A DNA stretch of 64,000 bases from contig NC_092563.1 of the NCBI RefSeq assembly GCF_037975245.1, positions 9,907,001 through 9,971,000 on the forward strand. The letters run 5' to 3'. The stretch is from Apostichopus japonicus (lineage: Eukaryota; Echinodermata; Holothuroidea; Aspidochirotida; Stichopodidae). Each line of letters starts with the position of its first letter. The stretch's first letter is position 1. The position numbers and the translations under genes are program-made. Positions 52,801 through 62,270 of the stretch are shown in pieces. Under the pieces are notes generated by a model. It saw nothing but the letters and a program-made list of their open reading frames with translations. It was not told the origin of the DNA and made no database searches.

Positions 52801-55800
52801 TAGCTTATGTAGTATTATGCTAATTTTAAGAAGTGAAATATTTAGGTGAAATGTCTTGTTAGAATGGAAACACATTAAGGTAGAAACATGATAAATTAGG
52901 GTTATCCAGCCCTGTTAGAAACTGAGGAATTTGCCAATGTTTTTTTGTGCAAAAAAGCCAGTTTCATTTCACGTCACACATGTGACCGACCTTTATATGA
53001 CCTCTGCCAGCACATGAATGTTCTGAATTTGGCTAAGCTATATGGTTTTGTGAAAGAGTCCCCTAGTGCATACTTAAGTACTACAATCAACCTAACTTTC
53101 TTTACCTAAAAGTAGTTACTTAGTGGTAAAGTGCAAATCTCCCCATTTTTCCGTCACACACGTGACCGAGAATGGCCCAGATTAAAGTATGCTTTATACA
53201 ACTGTGGCCTGAGCTAGTAATATCTGTCGGTCAGATGGGCATTACTATTAGTACAGTGTTACATCTTTAGTATAAAACAGCAGATTAAAGTATGCTTTAT
53301 ACAACTGTGGCCTGAGCTAGTAATATCTGTCAGTCAGATGGGCATTACTATTAGTACAGTGTTACATCTTTAGTATAAAACAGCAGATTAAAGTATGCTT
53401 TATACAACTGTGGCCTGAGCTAGTAATATCTGTCGGTCAGATGGGCATTACTATTAGTACAGTGTTACATCTTTAGTATAAAACAGCAGATTAAAGTATG
53501 CTTTATACAACTGTGGCCTGAACTAGTAATATCTGTCGGTCAGATGGGCATCACTATTAGTACAGTGTTACATCTTTAGTATAAAACAGCAGATTAAAGT
53601 ATGCTTTATACAACTGTGGCCTGAACTAGTAATATCTGTCGGTCAGATGGGCATCACTATTAGTACAGTGTTACATCTTTAGTATAAAACAGCAGATTAA
53701 AGTATGCTTTATACAACTGTGGCCTGAGCTAGTAATATCTGTCGGTCAGATGGGCATTACTATTAGTACAGTGTTACATCTTTAGTATAAAACAGCAGAT
53801 TAAAGTATGCTTTATACAACTGTGGCCTGAGCTAGTAATATCTGTCGGTCAGATGGGCATTACTATTAGTACAGTGTTACATCTTTAGTATAAAACAGCA
53901 GATTAAAGTATGCTTTATACAACTGTGGCCTGAACTAGTAATATCTGTCGGTCAGATGGGCATTACTATTTGTACAGTGTTACATCTTTAGTATAAAACA
54001 GCAGATTAAAGTATGCTTTATACAACTGTGGCCTGAGCTAGTAATATCTGTCGGTCAGATGGGCATTACTATTAGTACAGTGTTACATCTTTAGTATAAA
54101 ACAGCAGATTAAAGTATGCTTTATACAACTGTGGCCTGAGCTAGTAATATCTGTCGGTCAGATGGGCATTACTATTAGTACAGTGTTACATCTTTAGTAT
54201 AAAACAGCAGATTAAAGTATGCTTTATACAACTGTGGCCTGAGCTAGTAATATCTGTCGGTCAGATGGGCATTACTATTAGTACAGTGTTACATCTTTAG
54301 TATAAAACAGCAGATTAAAGTATGCTTTATACAACTGTGGCCTGAACTAGTAATATCTGTCGGTCAGATGGGCATTACTATTAGTACAGTGTTACATCTT
54401 TAGTATAAAACAGCAGATTAAAGTATGCTTTATACAACTGTGGCCTGAGCTAGTAATATCTGTCGGTCAGATGGGCATTACTATTAGTACAGTGTTACAT
54501 CTTTAGTATAAAACAGCAGATTAAAGTATGCTTTATACAACTGTGGCTATCCAACAAAATTTCATGTATACAGTTCATTGTTTGCCCTTGTAGCCATTTC
54601 AAAATATCACTTTCCTTTCATAGCTTTCTTACGTTTAAACTGCAACACAGACCTATGTTTGTTTGTTTTGTTTATTTTTGTCCTAGGGGCCATATGTGAA
54701 CCACTCAGCTACGTCTATTCAAGAAAGCTTCTCTCTTCATCGGACATACATCATCTTCAGGACATTGGGCCTCCGGCATCTCACGGTACTCAACGGCCAG
54801 AATCAAGTGGTGGGAATTATTACCCGGAAGGACCTTATGGGCTTCCGTATGGAAGAGAAACTCGGCCCTCTCTTGGACCGGGGTGAGGGTAACGTGGATG
54901 ATATCATCACACCACGATATGTTGAAATGTCACAGGTGAGCAAACTGTCACTTGAAGAATCCAATGGGGTCAGAGAAGTTGATGTCTAGTTGAAATTGTT
55001 TTGGTCGATATTATTCGAAGTATATAACACATACAGCAAGACATTGAAATAATGAATGTATAATGGACTCACATGGTAGCATTTACCTAATGAATTTTCT
55101 ATTAACTTTGATGTTTTATATAAAGTTAAACTGAACATTTCTATTGAAAACTCTTCCCTTCCACTTTTTTGGGTTGTATCAGATGATTCCTGGTTACACT
55201 TTATGCAGGGTACTGTGACCTGACTGGCGCCCCCCCTCCCTCCCCCAGCACAGAAAGGGCTATATAGGGATCGCCACCAACTAAGAGCTGGTTAGCTCAA
55301 TTGGTAGAGCACTCGGGTTTGTAACCCGGGTGACATTGGTTGGAATCCTGTTGTGGCCGTCAATTTCTTTATTCTATTCCCAACTATGATGTTTTATGCA
55401 GATTAACTCATTTTCTATATAACTTTTATACCACTATTTCCAAATTAATGCTCCTTCAAATGTCTTCTTTGATTTTATACCACCTTTGCATTGTGGATCA
55501 GTATTAAAGGTGTCAAGTATTTCACTGACCATCCTATATCATTTGTGAGACTGATGAGTAGTGGAAAAGAGGGTTTGGCAGAAAAACATTTCATGAAAAG
55601 TTCTTGTACAAAAATTATCTCATTTGTTTAACAGATGTGAAGAATAATGTTTAAGTAACAGCAAAAAGAACTGTTAAGAGAAACAAGAGTCCAAATATGA
55701 AGACACTTTTTATGTGTAAAGATGGTAGAATAATACTATAAATTTATTGAAAGGCATTGTACTAGAAAACATTAATAAAAATATATGAGTCACCTCATCT

Positions 55801-58800
55801 AAGAAATGAGACATTTGAAAAGGAACTATATAATTGCTGATTCCAAGTTTTTTTCTGCAACATCGTCAAATGTTCTGGAAATTATTAACAGGTGAGCCAC
55901 GCAAAGTGGGTTGCCTCCTTACAGTAGACTACAGTACACTAAAATATACATGTTTAAAATATACATATATAAAATATACATATATAAAATATGCATGTAT
56001 AAAATATACATATATAGTATGTCAAAGAATGTTTGTGAAGTAGTCTTGGAGTTAAATTTGCTGTGTTAATTTTGTAAGCATGAAATTCAATTATTTTTAT
56101 TAATACTTCAATCAACAAGACATGTCCAGTATCTGTAAGCTACTGTATTTGTGACAGCAGAATATCAGGAATTTGCTTGGCGTTTTACAGAAACAATTAC
56201 AGAGTGGTACAGAAAGTTTGATATCCTGTACAAGTCGTTTTGTGTTGCTCAGTGTGTGTCTCTCTTCTCGGTATTAATATTTTTTTGCAAGTATTCAAAT
56301 CTTCAATTCAGGGAAACTGAATCACCAAATTAAATTTTGTCTTTCAAGTGGAGGTCAGTCATTGTATTCATTACTAATTATAAATATGTTTTCTGAATAC
56401 TAGTTTATGTTAATTTAGTAAAGAAGAATTATTTTTCTCCTTGAGGTGTCGAGGGTATTCCAGTGTAGTTGCAATACTATGATGTAATGTTTTCTGAACA
56501 AAAGAAACATTAGTTTGAAAATTTAGGGTCCATATTTACCTTGTGTTCCAAACATTTTCTATTTTTGTTTTTCATTTATCTCATATATATGTATGCAACT
56601 TTGTTTATCAAGGTTTATCTTAAGTTTATGCCAACAGGGTACATTTAACTGCAATTAGGGCTAATGCAAATTGTTTTCACAAACTTAACAGTACTGGAAG
56701 TATTAAATCATTGGGATTGATTCAATCTAAATCTTAATCTTGTTATGAAGATGATTCGAATTCAGCAAGATAGAAAATAAAAATAGGGAAGAAAACAATA
56801 AAAAAATTAAATTCATCAACTTGCCATCATGACACAACAAGGAAGTGTCATGACACAATAGGAAAATGTCTATGTGTTAGCATATAGCTTACCCGCCACC
56901 CCACTCTCCCCAAATGTTTATATCATTTATTTAATTCATCTACTGATTTATGGTGCAATCTTTAATTACTTAAAATTTATGACCACCAAGTGTTTAATAT
57001 GAGAATTTATATTTATTGATTGAAAATTTGTATTCTATTTTTCCAATTTTGAAATCATTTCTATTTTGTACTTTTTTGTTGTAATATTCTGCAGTTTATG
57101 TTGTAATTTATTAATGACCGAAAAACTAGGAGAAACAGTGTATTATTTCTACGTGAAAAAATAGGTAATATAAAACAATTTTAATTAATGAAATAACTAG
57201 CAACCTCATAATTTCATGTTATTCTTCGAAGCAATACTAAGCATTTTGTTTCTTAGAAATCATAAAGAAGTGAGTATTTTAGCGTTAATAGAAAACCTGT
57301 TCTTGCTTACAATGTTTCCATCTTTTACTCCCCCTGTTCATTAGCCAGTGACAGATGCCTTGTGTTAAATTTCAGGTGTCCCTATGTACAGTATTACTGC
57401 AGTAGGGAATCTTTAATATTACAGAGTCATTGTTATATTTCATGTTCTGAATAATAAGTTTCATTTTCAACATACCATTTGCTGAAGAATTAAATTCATG
57501 AAGTTTAGTCAACAGTTGAAAAATACTAAGGTTTTGAAAGTAAAAATTCTAATATAATCTGTGAGTGCTTGAATACTCCGATATTGTTGTTATGTGGCTC
57601 TTTTGAAATGAAACAAAAGTAGTGGCTCTTTTATTATCAGCTTTATACTTTCATTTGTGAAACAGTTTTAAGAAAGACAAAAACAATCGCTAAATCAGTG
57701 TTCTAATGAGAGTAATAAAGACAAAGGAAAGAACTTGTTACATAGAAAATCCTTTCAAAGGAAAATGACATTTGCAAAAGGAGTAGTTTTCGGTAGCAAC
57801 AAGGATAGTTCAAGTAGCTATACAGAAACACATGGCTAGTGTGCATATAGTTTGAAGGACAGAATCATTTGTTGGAAGGGTGGGTGAGATGAGGGATGAG
57901 ATATGGGCTGGTGAGATGAAGGATGAGATGGGCGGGTGAAATGAGGGGATTAGATAGGCGGGTGAGATGAGGGGATTAGATAGAAGGGTGAAATGAAGGA
58001 TGAGATGGGTGGGTTAGATGAAGGATCAGATTGGTGGGTGAAATGAAGGATGAGATGGGTGGGTTGAATAAGGGGATTATATAGGTGGGTTAAATGAGGG
58101 GATTAGATGGGTGGGTGAGATGAAGGATGAGATGGGTGGGTGAGATGAAGGATGAGATGGGTGGGTGAGATGAAGTGTGCTATGGGTGGGTGAGATGGAG
58201 GATGAGATGGGTGGGTGAAATGAAGGATGTGCTGGGTGGGTGAGATGAAGGATGAGATGGGTGGGTGAGATGAAGTGTGATATGGGTGGGTGAGATGGGT
58301 GGGTGAGATGAAGGATGAGATGGGTGGGTGAGATGAAGGATGAGATGGGTGGGTGAAATGAAGGATGAGACGGGTGGGTGAGATGAAGTGTGAGATGGGT
58401 GGGTGAGATGAAGGATGAGATGGGTGGGTGAGATGAAGTGTGATATGGGTGGGTGAGATGAAGTGTGAGATGGGTGGGTGAGATGAAGGATGTGCTGGGT
58501 GGGTGAGATGAAGGATGAGATGGGTGGGTGAGATGAAGGATGAGATGGGTGGGTGAGATGAAGTGTGAGATGGGTGGGTGAGATGAAGGATGAGATGGGT
58601 GGGTGAGATGAAGTGTGCTATGGGTGGGTGAGATGAAGTGTGAGATGGGTGGGTGAGATGAAGGATGAGATGGGTGGGTGAAATGAAGGATGAGATGGGT
58701 GGGTGAAATGTGGGATGAGATGGGTGGACTTTTCAGTTGACTGTACTGCAGCCATTTGACAGCAAAGTTATACAATGAGAAAGTCATCAATATGATTTCT

Positions 58801-61800
58801 TTTCCTTACTATTGTACTTAAAGTAGAAAGTGCCATGTCTGCAATTACACATACAGCAATCTAGTATTAACTGTGCAATATATAGATTTGAAGTATCATG
58901 TGTCTATCCAGCCTGCAGGTAGCCAGCAGTACTGCGGAGTACTATACGGCAGTATAGTATAGAGCATTCTACAATTGTCATGTAGCATACAGTTTGCAGT
59001 ACTGTTGAGTGTCATGCACGGTCTATCTGGTATATATTATAGAAAATTCTACAATTGTCATGTATTACACAGTTTGCAGTACTGTGGAGTGTCATGCACC
59101 TGCATTATAGAACATTCTAGAATTGTCATGTATCGTACAGTTTACACTACTGTGGAGTATCATGCACCTGTCTGGTATATAGTATAGAGCATTCTAGAAT
59201 TGTCATGTATCGTACAGTTTACACTACTGTGGAGTATCATGCACCTGTCTGGTATATAGTATAGAGCATTTAGAATTGTCATGTATTATACAGTTTGCAG
59301 TACTGTGGAGTATCATGCACCTGTCTGGTATATAGTATATAGCATTCTAGAATTGTCATGTATCGTACAGTTTACACTACTGTGGAGTATCATGCACCTG
59401 TCTGGTATATAGTATAGAGCATTTAGAATTGTCATGTATCGAACAGTTTACACTACTGTGGAGTATCATGCACCTGTCTGGTATATAGTATATAGCATTC
59501 TAGAATTGTCATGTATCGTACAGTTTACACTACTGTGGAGTATCATGCACCTGTCTGGTATATAGTATAGAGCATTTAGAATTGTCATGTAGCATACAGT
59601 TTGCACTACTGTGGAGTATCATGCACCTGTCTGGTATATAGTATAGAGCATTCTAGAATTGTCATGTATCGTACAGTTTACACTACTGTGGAGTATCATG
59701 CACCTGTCTGGTATATAGTATAGAGCATTCTAGAATTGTCATGTATCGTACAGTTTACACTACTGTGGAGTATCATGCACCTGTCTGGTATATAGTATAG
59801 AGCATTTAGAATTGTCATGTATTATACAGTTTGCAGTACTGTGGAGTATCATGCACCTGTCTGGTATATAGTATATAGCATTCTAGAATTGTCATGTATC
59901 GTACAGTTTACACTACTGTGGAGTATCATGCACCTGTCTGGTATATAGTATAGAGCATTTAGAATTGTCATGTAGCATACAGTTTGCACTACTGTGGAGT
60001 ATCTTGCACCTGTCTGGTATATAGTATAGAGCATTCTAGAATTGTCATGTATCGTACAGTTTACACTACTGTGGAGTATCATGCACCTGTCTGGTATATA
60101 GTATAGAGCATTTAGAATTGTCATGTAGCATACAGTTTGCAGTACTGTGGAGTATCATGCACCTGTCTGGTATATAGTATAGAGCATTCTAGAATTGTCA
60201 TGTATCGTACAGTTTGCACTACTGTGGAGTATCATGCACCTGTCTGGTATATAGTATAGAGCATTCTAGAATTGTCATGTATCGTACAGTTTACACTACT
60301 GTGGAGTATCATGCACCTGTCTGGTATATAGTATAGAGCATTTAGAATTGTCATGTATTATACAGTTTGCAGTACTGTGGAGTATCATGCACCTGTCTGG
60401 TATATAGTATATAGCATTCTAGAATTGTCATGTATCGTACAGTTTACACTACTGTGGAGTATCATGCACCTGTCTGGTATATAGTATAGAGCATTTAGAA
60501 TTGTCATGTATTATACAGTTTGCAGTACTGTGGAGTATCATGCACCTGTCTGGTATATAGTATATAGCATTCTAGAATTGTCATGTATCGTACAGTTTAC
60601 ACTACTGTGGAGTATCATGCACCTGTCTGGTATATAGTATATAGCATTCTAGAATTGTCATGTATCGTACAGTTTACACTACTGTGGAGTATCATGCACC
60701 TGTCTGGTATATAGTATAGAGCATTTAGAATTGTCATGTAGCATACAGTTTGCACTACTGTGGAGTATCTTGCACCTGTCTGGTATATAGTATATAGCAT
60801 TCTAGAATTGTCATGTATCGAACAGTTTACACTACTGTGGAGTATCATGCACCTGTCTGGTATATAGTATATAGCATTCTAGAATTGTCATGTATCGTAC
60901 AGTTTACAGTACTGAGGAGTATCATGCACCTGTCTGGTATATATTATAAAGCATTCTAGAATTGTCATGTATCGAACAGTTTACACTACTGTGGAGTATC
61001 ATGCACCTGTCTGGTATATAGTATAGAGCATTTAGAATTGTCATGTATCGAACAGTTTACACTACTGTGGAGTATCATGCACCTGTCTGGTATATAGTAT
61101 ATAGCATTCTAGAATTGTCATGTATCGAACAGTTTACACTACTGTGGAGTATCATGCACCTGTCTGGTATATAGTATAGAGCATTCTAGAATTGTCATGT
61201 ATTGTACAGTTTACACTACTGTGGAGTATCTTGCACCTGTCTGGTATATAGTATATAGCATTCTAGAATTGTCATGTATCGTACAGTTTACAGTACTGAG
61301 GAGTATCATGCACCTGTCTGGTATATAGTATATAGCATTCTAGAATTGTCATGTATCGAACAGTTTACACTACTGTGGAGTATCATGCACCTGTCTGGTA
61401 TATAGTATATAGCATTCTAGAATTGTCATGTATCGTACAGTTTACAGTACTGAGGTGTATCATGCACCTGTCTGGTATATATTATAAAGCATTCTAGAAT
61501 TGTCATGTATCGAACAGTTTACACTACTGTGGAGTATCATGCACCTGTCTGGTATATATTATAGAGCATTCTAGAATTGTCATGTATCGTACAGTTTACA
61601 GCACTGTGGAGTATCATGCACCTGTCTGGTATATATTATAGAACATTCTGCAATGGTCATGTTGGTTTCTGGAAAGGGTTATGAGAGTTTTATGAGGAGT
61701 TACCATCGTCAGAGAAATTCAGAGGAAAGTTAAGCAAACATTAACATAGAAAGTATTATTTATATGTATATTTAAATATTAATTATAAATTACAAATAAT

Positions 61801-62270
61801 TGAACATATATTACAGAGAATTGAATCATTATTATGCGTCATACAGTTTGCAGTACTGTGGAGGTAGAAGTATACAATTAATTTGACTTGTGCTACTTCA
61901 GACAGGTATACAGCAAAAGTGAAACGAACATAAGGATAAAAAGAAAGATATATTTTATATATCATAATGACAAATAATTCAATAGTAAAGTTTGCATTTA
62001 TATTCATATCCGATTACCAAGTATTGATGAGAATGAATAATCTTTGGTCATCAAGAAATGTTTGTTGTTTGTTATTTTTATTTTCTGATTTGTTTTTGTG
62101 TTGTGTATAAATTCAATAACTAGGATAATGATTGAGTCAGAAGAGAAGGGGTCTTGTTTCTTATATATGAAAGATTAAACATCCCTGTCTCCATTTTCCT
62201 TTTCTCTTCTCAGAATGCATCCCCTGCTGATGTGTTAATACAGTCAGAGCCCCAACTGCAGGCCTGGTAA
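31817..62270 (+). CDS. ClC-6/7-like chloride/proton exchanger, complete in 17 exons
   Basis: Predicted endosomal/lysosomal Cl-/H+ antiporter, 857 aa. Exons: 31817-32052, 33729-33858, 35468-35548, 36431-36606, 37863-37955, 38856-39099, 39639-39833, 40344-40429, 41250-41374, 41933-42104, 43282-43462, 44215-44381, 44987-45169, 48290-48389, 49345-49443, 54687-54935, 62214-62270. The cytosolic N-terminus includes YESVDYLPPHSHVY, like the YESLDY of ClC-6/7. Anion-site motifs are GSGLP (157-161), GPEGP (199-203, gating Glu201) and GLVVP (507-511, usually GxFxP). GGLLFAMEE supplies the internal proton Glu268, so transport rather than channel function is expected. Exon 9 is Cys-rich with NTT and NKT glycosylation sites, probably luminal. 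CBS1 spans about 635-700 and CBS2 about 757-806 (FRTLGLRHL, VVGIITRKDL). ATG 31817 is the first in frame after TAA at 31739-31741. The GPEGP motif sets it apart from vertebrate ClC-6 and ClC-7 (GKEGP), so orthology is uncertain. Confidence 0.93.
33864..34862 (+). repeat. 58-bp minisatellite at the start of exchanger intron 2
   Basis: About 17 units with ACAATCAGCTGTGT, AGGTATAGTTTCATCTGACT and TCACATGG blocks. The array begins within about 6 nt of the exon 2 donor, and the donor-proximal sequence resembles a unit. Confidence 0.93.
34863..35467 (+). other. Rest of exchanger intron 2
   Basis: AT-rich intron sequence to the acceptor at 35466-35467; no feature is recognised. Confidence 0.6.
36091..36338 (-). 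mobile_element. tRNA-derived SINE, family A, copy 4 (reverse) in exchanger intron 3
   Basis: On the reverse strand it has GGAGTGTTAGCTCAGTGGTT, a B-box-like segment, CTGACTTCGGTCAG and an ACAT tail. It sits about 90 bp before the exon 4 acceptor, so its head lies close to splicing signals. Confidence 0.9.
36607..37862 (+). other. Exchanger intron 4
   Basis: A 1256-bp intron with no recognised repeat or embedded gene. Confidence 0.6.
38370..38722 (+). repeat. About 33-bp tandem repeat in exchanger intron 5
   Basis: Units of TGACTGTTCAGTCTTGCTGG plus ACTTCCAAGCAT or ACTTGACAAGCTT alternate with shortened units; roughly ten to twelve copies. Confidence 0.9.
40446..40664. repeat. AT-rich TATA microsatellite in exchanger intron 8
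   Basis: About 220 bp are almost entirely A and T in TATATAT-like words with short palindromes. Confidence 0.93.
42405..42935 (+). repeat. Degenerate 110-130 bp tandem repeat in exchanger intron 10
   Basis: About five units with GAGAGCCATTGCTGGTTGAT, GGTTACATTAATATGATTGC and GTTGAATTGTTGA. Some carry an extra TATCCTCACTTATTGACTTA block. Confidence 0.85.
43463..44214 (+). other. Exchanger intron 11
   Basis: A 752-bp intron, nothing recognised. Confidence 0.6.
47770..47812 (-). ncRNA. Hammerhead-ribozyme-like motif, copy c
   Basis: On the reverse strand: TAGCCT, TTGAAGA, a stem-loop of GATCC-TGCTA-GGATC, GAAAC, GTC, AGGCTA. TAGCCT and AGGCTA form a six-pair stem I, longer than in copy a. The first core box has U instead of C (TTGAAGA), which may impair catalysis. 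Confidence 0.45.
47837..47879. repeat. Near-perfect 20-bp hairpin in exchanger intron 13
   Basis: GACAAAAAAATGCACAGAAG and CTTCTGTGCATGTTTTTGTC pair with one mismatch around a three-base loop. It lies 24 bp beyond the hammerhead-like motif. Confidence 0.85.
48390..49344 (+). other. Exchanger intron 14
   Basis: A 955-bp intron with no recognised element. Confidence 0.6.
49733..49812 (-). mobile_element. tRNA-derived SINE, family C, copy 1 (reverse)
   Basis: On the reverse strand: GGGGCTGGATAGCTTGGTTG, GTAGAGTGCAGGAATCGTAA and a B-box-like GGTTTGCACCC, then GCGGCC and ATCAATTTCTTT. It shares head and post-tRNA sequence with the copy at 55284. Confidence 0.65.
49861..51326 (+). mobile_element. 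5'-truncated, frameshifted LINE (CR1/L2/Jockey-type reverse transcriptase)
   Basis: The recognisable part starts HILNENQFGFRPGHST and continues through GVFLDLSKAFDTIDHGILL, CGVPHGSILGPLLFIIYVND and the catalytic box FADD (about 50255-50266) to a stop at 50616-50618. A frame change follows, after which the C-terminal part resumes (PHLSYCSSVWSG, LQKRAVRHM) to about 51060. The 3' end has a TTAAATCAAA-type short repeat at about 51305-51326. The endonuclease domain and 5' half are absent, so it is a dead copy in exchanger intron 15. Confidence 0.9.
51480..54547 (+). repeat. 103-bp minisatellite in exchanger intron 15, split by a transposon
   Basis: About 19 units of 103 bp carry GGCCTGAGCTAGTAATATCT, CAGATGGGCATTACTATTAG and AGTATGCTTTATACAACTGT. 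Units are almost identical except the leftmost one. The array is interrupted at 52005-53178. Confidence 0.95.
52005..53178. mobile_element. TIR element with nine GTCACACACGTGACC-type repeats
   Basis: Ends GGGCCATTCTC and GAGAATGGCCC, with AGAT on both sides (52001-52004, 53179-53182), inserted into a 103-bp unit. Inside are nine 15-bp repeats at 52374, 52530, 52548 (reverse), 52586, 52608, 52755, 52777, 52973 and 53153; seven contain an intact CACGTG. TGAAACTGGC near the left end is inverted near 52957. No transposase is visible and the superfamily is not assigned. Confidence 0.88.
55284..55375 (+). mobile_element. tRNA-derived SINE, family C, copy 2 (or tRNA-Thr pseudogene)
   Basis: GGTTAGCTCAATTGGTAGAG is a good A box and D arm; CTCGGGTTTGTAACCCGGG gives an anticodon arm with TGT (Thr-like). 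The B box GGTTGGAATCC has G for the invariant C, and the acceptor ends do not pair, so it is not a functional tRNA. The following CAATTTCTTT is shared with the copy at 49733. Confidence 0.7.
55380..57870 (+). other. First part of exchanger intron 16
   Basis: AT-rich intron DNA. A short array of AAAATATACATATAT words is at about 55937-56018. No gene is recognised. Confidence 0.55.
57880..58728 (+). repeat. 25-bp G-rich minisatellite in exchanger intron 16
   Basis: About 33 units of GATGAGATGGGTGGGTGAGA plus TGAAG with point changes. The forward strand has almost no C. GGGTGGG doublets recur every 25 bp. Confidence 0.95.
58950..61660 (+). repeat. 77/75-bp tandem array in exchanger intron 16
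   Basis: About 35 units with TCTAGAATTGTCATGTATCG, ACAGTTTACACTACTGTGGA and GTATCATGCACCTGTCTGGT. Unit types differ by CATTCTAGAA (77 bp) versus CATTTAGAA (75 bp) and by TATCGTACAG, TAGCATACAG or TATTATACAG. A lone degenerate unit follows at about 61835-61865. Confidence 0.95.
61661..62213 (+). other. End of exchanger intron 16
   Basis: AT-rich, ending in a strong pyrimidine tract TTTTCCTTTTCTCTTCTCAG before the last exon. Confidence 0.6.

Noticed and set aside
55284-55375. Functional tRNA-Thr(TGT) gene
   Set aside because: The B box lacks the invariant C, the acceptor ends do not pair, and the following sequence is shared with another SINE-like copy.
58077-58790. 237-codon open frame on the reverse strand rich in His, Pro, Ser and Thr
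   Set aside because: It is a translation of the 25-bp minisatellite; three units make 75 bp, so all frames stay open. No splice or start context supports a protein.
59849-60848. Reverse-strand open frames repeating a CMILHSSVNC-type peptide
   Set aside because: They translate the 77-bp array and break wherever unit length changes.
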